From assembly GCA_037176725.1 (NCBI GenBank), contig JAZBRS010000035.1:51470001-51534000 (forward strand): 64,000 nucleotides of DNA. The letters run 5' to 3'. This document shows, piece after piece, positions 1 to 10,924 of this stretch (the first letter of the stretch is position 1; every line of letters starts with the position of its first letter). Under the pieces are notes generated by a model that had not been told where the DNA came from, made no database searches, and saw nothing but the letters and a program-made list of their open reading frames with translations. A program made the translations under genes and the position numbers. The DNA is from Posidonia oceanica. Taxonomy: Eukaryota > Streptophyta > Magnoliopsida > Alismatales > Posidoniaceae.

Positions 1-376
1 GTGATTGGATGGAGGGCTTCAAATTTTAAACGATGGAGGGAGGGCTGTAGCTGGCCGCTCGCGGGAGAAAAAGCTGAGGAAAGCGCAGAAGGTTGAGGAA
101 GAAGAAGGGTGGAGAAGGCTGGGCCACGGGCCGAAAAAAAGAAAAAGAAAAATAAAGAAGGAGAGAAATGGGCTGATGGGCCTAGCAAGGAAAAAGGAAA
201 GAAAAATGAGAAGGAAGAAAGAAAGAAAGAGAGGGAAAATAGGAGAAATAAAATAGGAAAAAATAATTAAAAATAAGTAAAAATATTAGATGGATTGGGT
301 TGTAGGTTAGGGTTTGAGTCCAGCAATCACTCGAAGGGCTCCAATCGATCCAGCCTGTCAAAATGGGGTGTCAACA
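1..376 (-). mobile_element. Start of an antisense Tat/Ogre-type LTR (partial)
   Basis: Read on the minus strand, the segment begins at 376 with TGTTGACACCCCATTTTGAC, the same start as the antisense solo LTR ending at 41644 and nearly that of the LTR beginning near 16497. It continues into the pyrimidine-rich tract typical of the first part of these LTRs. The LTR runs off the left edge. It abuts CGAGC at 377, which is internal LTR sequence of element A, so this is an insertion (solo LTR or whole element) in the 5' LTR of A. The matching target duplication would lie outside the window. No gene is present. Confidence 0.75.
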
Positions 377-809
377 CGAGCGTAAGCCTAGAAAGACCAA
401 TTCTCGGGCGTGTCGGGGGTGCCTAACACCTTCCCCGCACGTAACAGGAGTCCTTGCCCAGTCTTTTGGCCCGCAATGGCCATATTGCCCTTATCCTAGG
501 CATGAGTCATATCATTCGCATTCATTTGCATTTGTCTCCTTTTGCATTGCTTTGCATTGCATCTTTTGCTTGGTTTTGCGTGTTAACTCACGCATTTCCC
601 CTGGTTTTCCTTGTCTCCCGATAATAGACATGGTGGTGACTCTGAATTGTCTTATCTTCTTCTTTTCTTATCTTTTCTCCTTTGTTTTAAGTGTTTTCGA
701 GTTGAGCCTTCCTCCTCGAACATAGCCGCTTATAGTGAGCCTGATTCCGATTGGTGCACGCGAGCTTCTAGCTGTGTGCATGGACAATCTGAACACCGGG
801 ATTACTACA
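377..809 (+). mobile_element. 3' end of the 5' LTR of element A
   Basis: This matches 20566-20996 and 23230-23668 closely: a block reading GAGCGTAAGCCTAGAAAGAC, a CCTAACACCTTCCCC motif, then an end at ATTACTACA. In the minus orientation the same end opens the solo LTR at 35766. It is followed at 811 by the primer-binding site, which fixes the LTR boundary. The rest of this LTR lies left of the antisense insertion, outside the window. Confidence 0.85.
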
Positions 810-810
810 G

Positions 811-828
811 TGGCGACTCCGCTGGGGA
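811..828 (+). promoter_or_regulatory. Primer-binding site of element A
   Basis: TGGCGACTCCGCTGGGGA begins with the TGG that pairs with the CCA end of a tRNA and follows the LTR end by one base. The same site with one change (TGGCGACTCTGCTGGGGA) occurs in element D at 55521. Ogre/Tat elements are reported to prime from an arginine tRNA; the exact tRNA should be matched by search. Confidence 0.85.
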
Positions 829-2139
829 TAGCAGACTCTGGCTTTCGTTCTTGGCTTTTTCGCTCGCCTGTTTTGTAGCTTTGTCAGCCCTTTTATGCCT
901 CCTTTGCCTGTTTTGCTCGCTTTTCTGTGCAAACTCCTAGCGAGTCGCCTCGTGGCTACTCTGCTCAGGTTTTGCACCTCCTTTGCCTTGGTTTGCGCTT
1001 TGTTTTGCTCTGCTTTGCCTCTGTTGCTTGTTTACTTGCCTATTTCCTTGCTTCTGCTCTTATTTGCTTCACAGCTTACTTGTCTTTACTTTTTAATCTT
1101 GCTTACTTATTATTGCTTTATCTCCTGCACAATGCATGTCTACATACTTGTTTGGCAACAATGCATGCTTTTTGAATGATGAATGCTTTCTTTTACACAT
1201 TTGCTATGACACTACGCACGCACATGCCTTGTATACATGTCTTTTGATATGGTGAATGTTTTCTCTTCAGTATCATGCTCACAAACACTCGCACATGCCA
1301 TGCACTTGCCTTTTGCTATGTTGTATGCTGTTTGCTTGCCATATGTGACTGATTTTTTTCCCTTTCGCACATGCCATGCCTAGGACAGTAGAGACTGTTT
1401 GCTCTCCCTATGCTTAACTAAAAATGGCAAGTAAAAGGAACTTCTAGGAGCAACTAAAGACTTCAAACAATCCTTCACCCCCTTGGGTTAATAAAATGCG
1501 CAAGATAAAAGACTTTAAGCATTTGCATAAGCATCATATAGGGCAAGCAATCTTCTCATCTAAGTCTACCTACTAGTTTGCGAAGGATGGTCCCGACCTC
1601 TTGTTCCACCGCTTTTGGAGTGGGTCAAGTCAGTTAGTCTGTACCCCCTTTGTCCAGGGGTCGTGTCGGTGTAGTGGAGTGTACTGCCCACGCTTTGGCG
1701 GGGTCAGGGCCACCAACGCACCACCCTGTTATTTTCTCAGCTTTGGCTAGGAGTTCGACAGGGAGCCTACTTTTTCTGACCTGAGTCAGTGACCCGTACA
1801 CACTTGGGGATACTCGAAGTAGACCACCTACTAGGACACACTAGATAGGTGAGGGGGGCATACAAGAAAGCATACATATCATTCATGCCATCTAACTTAA
1901 CTCATTTGCATCAGTCTTTCAGTCTCTAATCCCTGTTTGTCTCTGTTTGTGTCAGCAGTGATCGGTAAGTGAGTTTCCCTTGCTGGAGCTTGAGTACCGA
2001 TCCTTTCTGACACCCCTGTTGCGACCTTGTTCGCAACCATTCCCCTTCTGAGCTATCCACCTTTGCGACAATAGCTCATATTAGGAATCGCCGTTTGCAT
2101 ACCCGTCGCAGCCCTATTCTCACGCGTTCTAGGTCAGCA
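829..2139 (+). other. Conserved untranslated leader of element A
   Basis: There is no long ORF. The whole stretch aligns by eye with the leader of element D (55539-56638), in the same order: CATGCC-rich repeats, an AATAAAA-like segment, then the best-conserved block at about 1557-1853, matching 56094-56390. The two diverge more in their LTRs, so this leader probably holds RNA signals such as packaging or translation control. Confidence 0.7.
2050..2077 (+). promoter_or_regulatory. Stem-loop 63 nt upstream of the gag start
   Basis: GAGCTAT at 2050-2056 pairs with ATAGCTC at 2071-2077. The 3' arm ends exactly 63 nt before the gag ATG at 2140. Element D has the same arms at 56548-56554 and 56570-56576, again exactly 63 nt before its gag ATG. 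Confidence 0.6.
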
Positions 2140-4594
2140 ATGGCCCAGTACGTCAGTGAGCCTCTCTTTACTCCTGTCACGAAGGGTGTTTCCGTTCTGG
2201 CCCCTCCAGTAGCTCCTTCTGCCTCTTTTGTCCCACCTCCGACGCCAAGGTTTCCTCCCCTGACACCTCTAGGATCTCAGTATGTCCTGGGATAGTGGCA
2301 AGCATCTCTTCCTCCGGATCCAATCGCTGAGTCTATCTTGATGACCGTTACTAGCATTTCGGAGACGCCATTGCCCCATCCTTCCAAGGGATACGCTGCC
2401 TTTGACATCCCTCCTACCGCTGTTGTGACTTTCGCTATAGCACCTACTCCTCCTGGACAGTCTGTGTCCATGCCGTTTGCTTCTCAATCCTCGCCGGCAC
2501 AGCACTTCAGCATTCCAGCTGACGGAACGCCTAAGGCTCAGTACCAGCGCCTAATGGAGCTTGCCCAGAGACTGTAGGGCATGGCTCTATCGGTTCGTCC
2601 CTCCTGTGCTCCTATCGTTCCTGAGGTTCCATTGAGGCCAGTCCCCGCATTTCATGCATTTACCTCCACACCTCTACCTCGACCATCGTCTCAACTGCTC
2701 ACGGTTCCGACGATGGGGACCCGTTTACCGCCTCCTTCTGCACAACACTTAGCACAGCATGCTCCTCTTCCCCCTGGTGGTCAGTCTTTTGGCTGGCTGG
2801 AGCCCAGTACTCCACTGGCTCGCTGTCTGGCACCCCGCCTGTACAGCAACTGGTGCCCCAGCATCCTACCCCTCCCATAGCACAGCATGTCCTCTACCCT
2901 CCTCCCATGCATCAGGCCCAGAACCCCGCATTCATCCCTACATACACAGTTCCCCAGCACGGATACGCCAGCCATCCCGTTGCTCCACCAGGCGACGCTA
3001 TGGTAGACCCAGAGGAGCACTTAGGTGCGACCCATTCGGTGTATGTGCTCACTACCCCTACCGATCCCTCTCCTATGGTAGCAAATCTAGACCCCATCAA
3101 CAACCAGATGGACATCTTGGAGAAGGCACTACGACTAGTGCAGGGTACTGAGCACCAGACCTACCAATTTCGGGACCTCTGCTGCTTTCCCGAGGCGGTA
3201 CTCCCTCCGAAGTTCAAAATCCTGGACTTCGAGAAATACAATGGTAGGGGCTGTCCCGTAGCACACCTGAAGGCGTATTGCGGTGATCTCGCTCAGCTTC
3301 AGGCTGACGAGAGGTTGCTGATCCGCCTGTTCCAGAAGAGCTTGACTGGGCCGGCACTCAAGTGGTTCACATCGCTTGATATGTCAGCCATCAAGACTTG
3401 GAACGACCTCAGTCAGGCGTTCCTGGAACAGTACTCCTTCAACCTCGATCTAGTCCCAAAGCTGGCGGACTTGATCACAATTAAGCAGAATTCCAGCGAG
3501 CCATTCGGGGAGTACGTCGGTCGCTGGCGCGCCCTTGCTTCACAGGTCCGAGATAGACTCTCTGACGAGGAGTCTATTGAGATCGTTATCAAAGGGGTGC
3601 AGCCATCTCTTGGAGCTCTACTTAGCATCCAGCCAGTCACTACTTTTGCAGCACTTATCCGAGCTGGAGCGCGCGTGGAGAGTTCTTAACGGAGTGGCAA
3701 CTTCTCGGCTCTCTCTATGTTCGCTAAGCAGGCCGCGAACAGCAGTAACAGTGCCAACAGCAGCGCTTCCAACAACAACATCGACAGCAACAACTACCGT
3801 CCAAAGAAGGACTCGCTGAAAACCGCTGTTGCATTCGTCGACTCTCCTGTGGTGCCTGTTCACTTGCCGTCCCGGCCTGCCTCAGCTCAGATGGTGTATG
3901 CTCCTGCACCTAGGAATCCACCCACACCACAGATCACAACCACCGCTAGACCGGTCTACCCCACCGCACCGGTTCAGCAAGGCTCATACCAGAGGAAAGA
4001 AGGCCACCCATTGAGAAGCGGAAATTCGCCCCACTAGTGGAACTGCTAACGGTCATCTTGCCGAAGGTTGCATCGCTCCTAAAGTTCCCGGAGGTTTGCC
4101 CGCCCCCAAATCCTTTGCTGCATTGGTTTAAGGCGAACCTCTTCTGCAATTTTCATCGAAGCGTCGGGCATTCGACGGACAATTGCTACTCCATGCGGAA
4201 CGCTATTCAGGATCTAATCGAATCGAGAACGATTGTGATTGACATGCACGAGGCATCCACTCAAGTACACACACATGCATCTGCACATTCAGTTGTTCCC
4301 CCTCATTCTGGCATCATCCACCAACCCCTACCGGAGCACACTTATCCAGGAGGGGCAGGAACCTCAGGCATCCATTCTGTCTTTCCTTCTAGGCCTACTA
4401 CCTCAGTCATAGACCCTTCTGACCTTATTTCTAATATCTCTGAGCCTTTCCCTATCAATCTCTATCTTGCGGCAGTTGCTGGTATCAAGTTGGGAGTTCA
4501 CATGATCCGACCGCGTGCTAGGCCGGAGCGCCCCTTCGCGCCCCCTACTGTGCTTCCTCAGGCTCAACCCCCTGTACACCTCCTAGCTAGGGCC
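2140..4594 (+). pseudogene. gag: gag of element A (broken)
   Basis: Gag forms the virus-like particle and binds the element RNA. The start is the ATG at 2140 (MAQYVSEP), aligned with the D start MAEHTDEP. The first third is Pro/Thr/Ser-rich and low in complexity. The capsid-like retrotransposon gag domain lies at about 3150-3690 (motifs YQFRDLC, FEKYNGRGCP, HLKAYCGDLAQLQ, LTGPALKWF, FLEQYSFNLDL). A zinc knuckle follows at about 4140-4190 with spacing C-x2-H-x4-H-x4-C, so the usual second cysteine is histidine, as in element D. Stops occur at about 2293, 2575 and 2878 in the first frame. A shift near 2850 is followed by a stop at 3687, and a further shift near 4010 leads into the frame that continues through pro and pol. 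It is clearly inactive. Confidence 0.85.
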
Positions 4595-4597
4595 TAG

Positions 4598-6493
4598 CCT
4601 AGATCCCCTGTCCACCTCTTAGGGCGACCTCAGCTAGAATCCCCCATACATCTTCTAGGCAGACCTCAGTCAACCCCTGCCTTCCCACCCCAACAACCAT
4701 ACCATTTAGATAGACCTCAGTATCCAGTAGGTCCCCCTGTAACCCCTCCTGTGCTCGCAACACGTGCTCCGACGGTTATTGATTTAACCTTGGATACCCA
4801 TCACGTCCCTTATAGCTATGCCACAGAAATGTGTGTGGAAGTAATGCGATCGGGGAGGGTCTACAGACCCCCTGCACCGACAATTAGGCCAAATCACCCT
4901 AAACCTGCTATACCCCCACCTTCCAACCAACCCATAGCAGATCCAGCCTCAAACCAACCTGTAGCAAGCCAAATCCCTGCCCAACCTGTGGCAGCCCAAT
5001 CTCCTGCCACTACCCCTTTAGAGCTTGCCAAAACAACCCCTCCTACTGCCAAGAAAAACCAACCCAATGTAGACTTAACCACCCAACTTAAGAAGGTCAA
5101 AGCCGACATTTCCATTTGGGACCTAATCCACACCTCTGCTGAACACCGTGAGGCTTTCCTTTGTGTGTTCCAGGCTGCCCGTGTGTCCCAATCTATTGAG
5201 CCTTCAGCTTTGGAAAGCATGGTAGAGATGATTGCGGAGCCCCAGGTCATCTCTTTTACAAGCGATGAGCTGCCGCCGGTGGGGATTAATCATAATCAAC
5301 CCCTGTTCGTCACAGTTCAATTCAAAAACTTTCGCATTCCCCTAACACTGGTTGATAACGGGTCAGGCCTTAATGTCTACCCCTTGCGTATTGCAACCAA
5401 GCTCGGATTCAAGGCCGAGGACATCACGCCAGCCATGAAGGGAATGACAGCTTTTGACAACACCCACCATGACGCTCAGGGGATCCTGATTATTCCTCTT
5501 GCCATCGGCCCGGTCGTCTTCGATGTAGAATTCTATGTCATCGACTTGAAGCCGAACTTCAATCTCCTGCTTGGGCGCCCTTGGCTCCACAAGCATCAGG
5601 TCCTTCCCTCGACCCTCCATCGATTGATAAAGTACCGTCATGGCGATGATGTCATTGTCGTCATCGCGGAGAACTTTGAGAAGGAGCCGAACGAGGCAGT
5701 CTCTCCCATCTCTTCACAAGCTATCCCGTTTGACCCCGAGACTTCTGAAGCCTTGTATCGCGTTAACCGGTGCGAGCCGGTTAACTTCATTCCTGATCCT
5801 GAACGCGCCAACTCCTTGGCCGTTCACAACAACCCCTTTCGAATGGTCGAGAATGTATGTCACAGGAGGGGTTACATAAAGGATACACCGCTCGGGCATC
5901 ACGGCCAAGGGATCGCAGAGTCGATCGTAGCGGCGGAGCGGAGGAAATCTGAAGGCCTCGGTTATGAGCCCAAGTCCAACGGGGATCACAGCTTTCAGCT
6001 GAAGAATCAGAAACCTACCTTCCCCAAAGACCTCACTAACTTCACCAGTGCAGGAGTTCTGGGATCAATTGATGATCAAGTCATGGTGCCAACAGAAGAT
6101 TGTGTCTACATTGAGGACTACTACTCAGATGAGGAGCAGTCTGGTGCAGTAGAGGCAGTCCCAACCGGCAGCAAGGCTCTGATCAGCACAGAAGTACCAC
6201 GGTCAGTTTGTTTGGCTCTTCCTTCAGTAGATACAGCAGACAAATCAGTAGGCTCTGTAGCAGAACTGACAAGCCCTAACATTTCTGCAGCCACATCCAC
6301 ATTACTAGCACAGGCAGCAGCAGCAGCTCAGAAGTCAGAGACACTCCTTCTGGAACAACCAGGCAGGCTACCTGCGGTCGCAGTCGCATCAGTACCGTTG
6401 TCACTCTCTCTGGAGGGACAGTCAGTCAACTCAGTCAGCAGCGCGACTCGGCCCACTTCAGCAGCCGCATCACCGAGAATGCAATCGGTGTAG
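4598..6493 (+). CDS. pro: Protease region of element A (retropepsin)
   Basis: This is the longest undisturbed reading frame in the window, open from just after the stop at 4595 to 6493. It begins with a Pro-rich linker (PSNQP, PAQPVA repeats). The aspartic protease domain lies at about 5270-5680, with active-site motif LVDNGSGLNVYP and a second conserved motif LLLGRPWLH. The DNGS form of the active site is usual for Tat-type elements. The C-terminal part after about 5900 is hydrophilic, with many Ser, Ala and Glu, and has no recognised domain. It is in the same frame as the end of gag and all of pol. The protease itself looks intact, but the polyprotein around it is not. Confidence 0.8.
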   Translation, partial: PRSPVHLLGRPQLESPIHLLGRPQSTPAFPPQQPYHLDRPQYPVGPPVTPPVLATRAPTVIDLTLDTHHVPYSYATEMCVEVMRSGRVYRPPAPTIRPNHPKPAIPPPSNQPIADPASNQPVASQIPAQPVAAQSPATTPLELAKTTPPTAKKNQPNVDLTTQLKKVKADISIWDLIHTSAEHREAFLCVFQAARVSQSIEPSALESMVEMIAEPQVISFTSDELPPVGINHNQPLFVTVQFKNFRIPLTLVDNGSGLNVYPLRIATKLGFKAEDITPAMKGMTAFDNTHHDAQGILIIPLAIGPVVFDVEFYVIDLKPNFNLLLGRPWLHKHQVLPSTLHRLIKYRHGDDVIVVIAENFEKEPNEAVSPISSQAIPFDPETSEALYRVNRCEPVNFIPDPERANSLAVHNNPFRMVENVCHRRGYIKDTPLGHHGQGIAESIVAAERRKSEGLGYEPKSNGDHSFQLKNQKPTFPKDLTNFTSAGVLGSIDDQVMVPTEDCVYIEDYYSDEEQSGAVEAVPTGSKALISTEVPRSVCLALPSVDTADKSVGSVAELTSPNISAATSTLLAQAAAAAQKSETLLLEQPGRLPAVAVASVPLSLSLEGQSVNSVSSATRPTSAAASPRMQSV

Positions 6494-7573
6494 TCTGCTT
6501 CGCATCCTCCTGCTGCAAAACAGTAACTCTCATGGCAGGCCCCCAAGGCGTCAGAAGCCGCACTTCCATAGTCACCACCAGATGCAGAGGACCAATTGAG
6601 TATCATTGTCTCCTGGCCCTTGAGCCCTCAGAAGAGCACCTCCGCCTGCCCTCTAACTGCAACAGTGACCCTGGCAGTGTACCCATCTGTGGCCCCGCTG
6701 ACCAGTCTGTTTGGATCTCCGATGCCGAAGCTGCCACTATCAGGCGCGCCCGTGAGCCAGACCATGCAAATACCAAGGGCAGCGATCCATCTTGCAGCCG
6801 AGCCAGAGCCGCAGGCCCCCGGTGCCTACTACGTCGACTCACCCTCGGATGAGGAGGAAGGAGTGGCGATAGAAGCCCAAGTCGATTCATGGATGTCCGA
6901 CTTAGAGTTACTCTACCAAGAATAGCTCAAGTCGATAGTAGAAGACCTGGCAGAGCACCAAGCCGCAGAAAGGAAAGGGAAAGCCGTGGCTACGGACGCT
7001 CCTCTACAAGAAGACCATGCCTCTATCATGGTCCTAGAAGAGGATTCAGCAGTTCCAGACTCCCCTAGACCAGATGAGCTCATTACCCTCCAACCAGAAG
7101 GCGAGTCTAGGTGGTTTGTACAACACATGCCTCACTTAGGCAGTGTAGCAAGCAGCAGTGTCCAGATCTGCTGTCAATCCAGCATACCCTCCATGAGCAC
7201 ACCAGAAGACTCAGAGGAGGAAGCACTAGCAGTCCAGGCAACAGCAGTAGCAGAGCAGAAAGTAGAATCAGCAACAGAATCAGCAGCAGCCTCAGTAGCT
7301 GGGCCATCAACAGCATCAGTGGCAAAATCAGCAAGGCCCTCAGCAGAATCAGCAGAGCACTCAGCAGAATCAGTCAGGCCTTGAGCAAACAGAAGAAGTT
7401 GCCAGCACGGAGGTCACGCACCGAGGCTACAAGAATACTCGAGTAAGCGTGACCATCCTGAAGCGTCACCAGGGCCAAGCAGTGGAACACAAACACTCTT
7501 TCGACATCACAAATCCTTCTTTTGAGAAAGAGATCCTCTCGAAACTTATTGCGAGGATGAGATTGACGAACCA
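6494..7573 (+). other. Stop-rich spacer between protease and RT
   Basis: The frame shared by pro and pol continues here but carries six stops from 6491 to 7523 (6491, 6524, 6569, 6923, 7382, 7523). Between them the translation is acidic and rich in Ser, Ala, Glu and Gln, with an Ala/Ser/Glu repeat at about 7200-7380. Ogre elements are known to have an intron between the protease and RT, and this stop cluster sits in that place. I could not fix donor and acceptor sites. Decay of a coding linker is the alternative. Confidence 0.5.
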
Positions 7574-8629
7574 TTGCCCGAGTTCCGGCCCTATGACGAC
7601 GACCCAGAAGGCCCCAACCTCCATGTTGAAGAAGAAACAGAGGTTGTCAATATCGACACAGCTGAGGAAGTTAGAGAAGTTCGCATCAGTGCCCAGCTGT
7701 CCCCCCAGGCTCGAGCAGAGTTCATCGCGTTACTAAAAGAATACGCGGATGTCTTCGCTTGGAGTTACGAAGATATGGTTGGCCTTGACAGAGAGATAGT
7801 GGTGCACAACCTATCCCTGGACCCAGATGCCAAGCCCGTAAAGCAGAAGCTGAGAAGATGACGACCGCAGTGGCTGCTTATGATCAAAGAAGAGATCATG
7901 AAACAGCACAGAGTCAATTTCCTCAAGGTCGTCTTTTATCTTGAGTGGCTGGCAAACATTATACCTGTGCCCAAGAGAGATGGCCGCGTCCGGATCTGTA
8001 TCGACTATAGGGACCTGAACAAGGCGAGTCCCAAGGATGACTTCCCATTGCCTCACATTGACGTCCTAGTCGACAATATAGCAAGCCACAAGATGCTCTC
8101 CTTCATGGATGGCTTTTCTGGATATAATCAGATCAAAATGGCAGAAGAAGACATGGAATAGACTTCATTCATCACCCCTTGGGGAGTCTTCTGCTACCAA
8201 GTCATGCCGTCTGGGCTGAAGAATGCTGGCGCAACCTATCAGAGGGCCATGACTGCACTGTTCCACGACCTCATGCAACAAGAAGTGGAGGTCTATGTAG
8301 ACGACATGATTGCTAAAACAAAAGAGCCTGAAGATCATCTTGCCTGTCTGAAGAAGCTCTTTACCCGTCTATGAAAATACAAGCTGCACCTGAACCCCAA
8401 CAAGTGTGTATTCAGGGTGTCATCTGGCAAACTGCTGGGCTACATTGTTAGCCAAAGGGGGATTGAGGTAGACCTGACGAAGGCAAAAGCCATCATGGAT
8501 ATGCCACCCCCTCGGACTGAAAAGGAGGTCAGAGGTCTGCTTGGGCATTTACAATGCATCAATTGCTTCATTGCACAGCTTACGCCCATCTGTGAACCTA
8601 TATTCAAGCTCTTGAAGAAGAATGAGTAG
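7574..8629 (+). pseudogene. pol: Reverse transcriptase domain of element A
   Basis: The RT copies element RNA into DNA. Visible motifs in order: IIPVPKRDGRVRICIDYRDLN, FPLPHIDVLVDNI, MDGFSGYNQIKM, TPWGVFCYQVMPSGLKNAGATYQR (in part), then the catalytic box VYVDDMIAKT with the YVDD core near 8292-8303, and LNPNKCVF followed by LLGYIVSQRGIEV. Stops in an otherwise continuous frame are at 7859 (TGA), 8159 (TAG), 8372 (TGA) and 8627 (TAG). No frameshift is seen. The domain is full length but inactive in this copy. Confidence 0.9.
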
Positions 8630-9160
8630 ATTCATTGGAACAAGGAATGTCATGCTGCATTTGCCAAGATCAAGCAGTTGCTGATTAAGCCTCCTATCTT
8701 GGTTCCCCCCACTCCCGGGAGACTCCTACTTCTCTACCTTTCTACCACGCAGCATTCCATGGGCGCCGTCTTGGGCCAACATGACGAATCTGGTAGAAAG
8801 GAGCGCACCATTTACTACCTGAGCAAGAAGTTCAATGAATGCGAAGCTAGGTACACTACAATAGAGAAAACCTGCCTGTCCCTCATCTGGGCTGCACAAA
8901 AACTAAGGCACTACATGATGGCATACCCAGTTCAGCTCTTATGCCGGCATGATCCAATCAAGTTCCTCTTTCAAAAACCGGCTATGGTAGGCATATGTGT
9001 TAAGTGGCAGGTGCTACTGTCTCAGTACGACATCACCTTTGTCACGCAGAAATCTATGAGGGGCCAAGCTATGGCAGACCATCTTGCTGATCTCCCACTG
9101 CCTGAATATCAGCCACTCCAGACGCAGTTTCCAGATGAAGACATTCTGTTTGCAATGGAG
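8630..9160 (+). pseudogene. pol: First (retroviral-type) RNase H domain of element A
   Basis: This domain follows RT directly and removes RNA from the RNA/DNA hybrid. Motifs seen are LLYLSTTQHSMGAVLGQ, RTIYYLSKKFNECEARYTTIEK and LSLIWAAQKLRHYM, as in other Ty3/gypsy elements. In the first motif the usual Asp is replaced by Thr/Ser residues. Such loss of catalytic residues is reported for this domain in Tat elements that carry a second RNase H. It has no internal stop. It ends in a linker (LADLPLPEYQ) leading to the second RNase H. Confidence 0.8.
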
Positions 9161-9600
9161 AACTCTGAAGACAAAGACCCTGAAGATCAGGAGCAATGGC
9201 AGCTATACTTTGATGGTGCTGTAAACAAAAAAGGCTGAGGTGTAGGCACAGTGCTGACAACACCTCAGGGACAGATGATTTGCTTCTCCAGGAAGCTGAC
9301 CTTCAAATGCACCAACAATGAAGTAGAGTACGAGGCATGCATCCTAGGACTGAATGTCGCCCTCGAGCATGAGGTGCAGAAGCTGCTGGTGCACGGCGAT
9401 GCTATGCTGGTGATCTCTCAAGTCAATGGCGAGTGGAAAACGAAAGACCCGAAGCTATTGCCATATCATGAACACCTACTGAAGCTGATAGAACAATTTG
9501 CAAGCATCCGCTTCACATACATGAACCGAGCAAGGAACGCATATGCAGATGCGTTAGCTACCCTGGCGTCCTGGCTCAGTATACCTGAAGACAGCACAGT
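9161..9600 (+). pseudogene. pol: Second, archaeal-type RNase H domain of element A
   Basis: A second RNase H of this type is the diagnostic feature of the Tat lineage. Seen in order: WQLYFDGAVNKKG (first catalytic Asp), a stop at 9236 (TGA), VGTVLTTPQG, FKCTNNEVEYEACILGLNVA (catalytic Glu), VHGDAMLVISQVNGEW (Asp) and ARNAYADALATLAS (last Asp). All four expected acidic residues are present. Only the TGA at 9236 breaks it. The domain probably takes over the RNase H function of the degenerate first copy. Confidence 0.85.
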
Positions 9601-10924
9601 GGATGTATCTGTTACTCGCATTGAGCAGCCTGCACACTGTATGAGCATTGAGGAGGCAGATTCAACAACAGAGGAGCAGCCCTGGTACAAAGACATAAAA
9701 GCTTTCTTGGAGTCTGACAGCTTTCCACCCGGTACCTCAGCAGTGGACCAGAGAACTCTGACGCGTCTGGCATCAAAGTATGTATTAGGGGCAGGACAGT
9801 TGTACAAAAGATCATACAATCAAATGCTCTTGCACTGCCTGAACAAATCAGAGGCCGATGCGCTGATGCCTCAAGTGCATGCCGGGACTTGCGGCCCGCA
9901 CATGAATGGCGTCCTCCTAGCCAAGAAGATAATGCTGCAAGGATACTATTGGCTGACTATGGAAGCTGACTGCTGCCGATTCGTGCGTAGATGCCATAAC
10001 TGCCAAGTGCACGGCAACTTTATTCGGGCGCCCCCACAAGAACTGCACAGCATGTCGTCGCCCTGGCCCTTCTCCACTTGGGGGATTGATGTCAATGGTG
10101 CCATCCACCCTCCAGCTTCTAATGGTCATCGTTACATTCTGGTAGCGATCGATTACTTCACTAAATGGGTGGAAGCGACCTCCTACAAGACGGTGACTGC
10201 CATGGCTATGGAAAAGTTCATCAGAAACAATATCATAACCCGGTATGGGGTCCCGCATGCAATTATATCTGACAATGGCACAAATCTCATTACTAAGAGG
10301 ATCGAAGACTATCTGCAGAGCTTCAGTATCAAACATCACAGATCCTCGCCTTACCGGCCACAGATGAACGGTGCAGTGGAGTCCGCCAAAAAAAATCTGG
10401 TCAAAATCCTGAAGAAGATGGCGGAAACTCATAAAGACTGGCACGACAAGCTTCCTTACGTGCTTTGGGCGTATAGGACATCCGTCCGCACTTCAACAGG
10501 CGCCACACCATACTTTCTGGTATATGGCATGGAGGCGGTGCTGCCCATCGAGGTAGAGATCCCCTCACTACGGATCCTACGTGAAGCTGAGTTGGATGAA
10601 GCAGAATGGGTCGAAGACCACTGCGTCTAACTGAACCTGATTGATGAGCACAGGCTGCAAGCTATGCATAATGCTCACTGCTATCAAAAGAGAATGGCCA
10701 GATCTTACTTGAAGAAAGTTCAGCCAAGAGGCTTCCAGACAGGGGACCTTGTTCTACGTGCCATTCACTTGCCTGATGGTCGAGGGAAATTCCGACCTAA
10801 CTGACGTGGCCCCTTTGTGGTCAAGCAAGTCTTTGCGAGCGGCGCCGTAACTCTTGAGGACATGGATCAAGTCGAGCAGTCTGAGTCCATCAACTTTTCC
10901 TACCTCAAGAAGTACTATCAGTAG
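9601..10924 (+). pseudogene. pol: Integrase of element A
   Basis: Integrase inserts the DNA copy into the genome. An N-terminal HHCC zinc finger is visible (VHAGTCGPHMNG, then RRCHNCQVHG). The catalytic core has Asp in WGIDVNG (about 10086), Asp in IISDNGTNL (about 10270) and Glu in NGAVESAKKN (about 10378), with the canonical 35 residues between the second Asp and the Glu. The core also contains ILVAIDYFTKWVEA and PYVLWAYRTS. A C-terminal part follows (QTGDLVLRAI, GPFVVKQVF, LKKYYQ) and ends at a TAG at 10922. Stops at 10628 (TAA) and 10802 (TGA, at an expected Trp) truncate it after the core. Confidence 0.9.
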
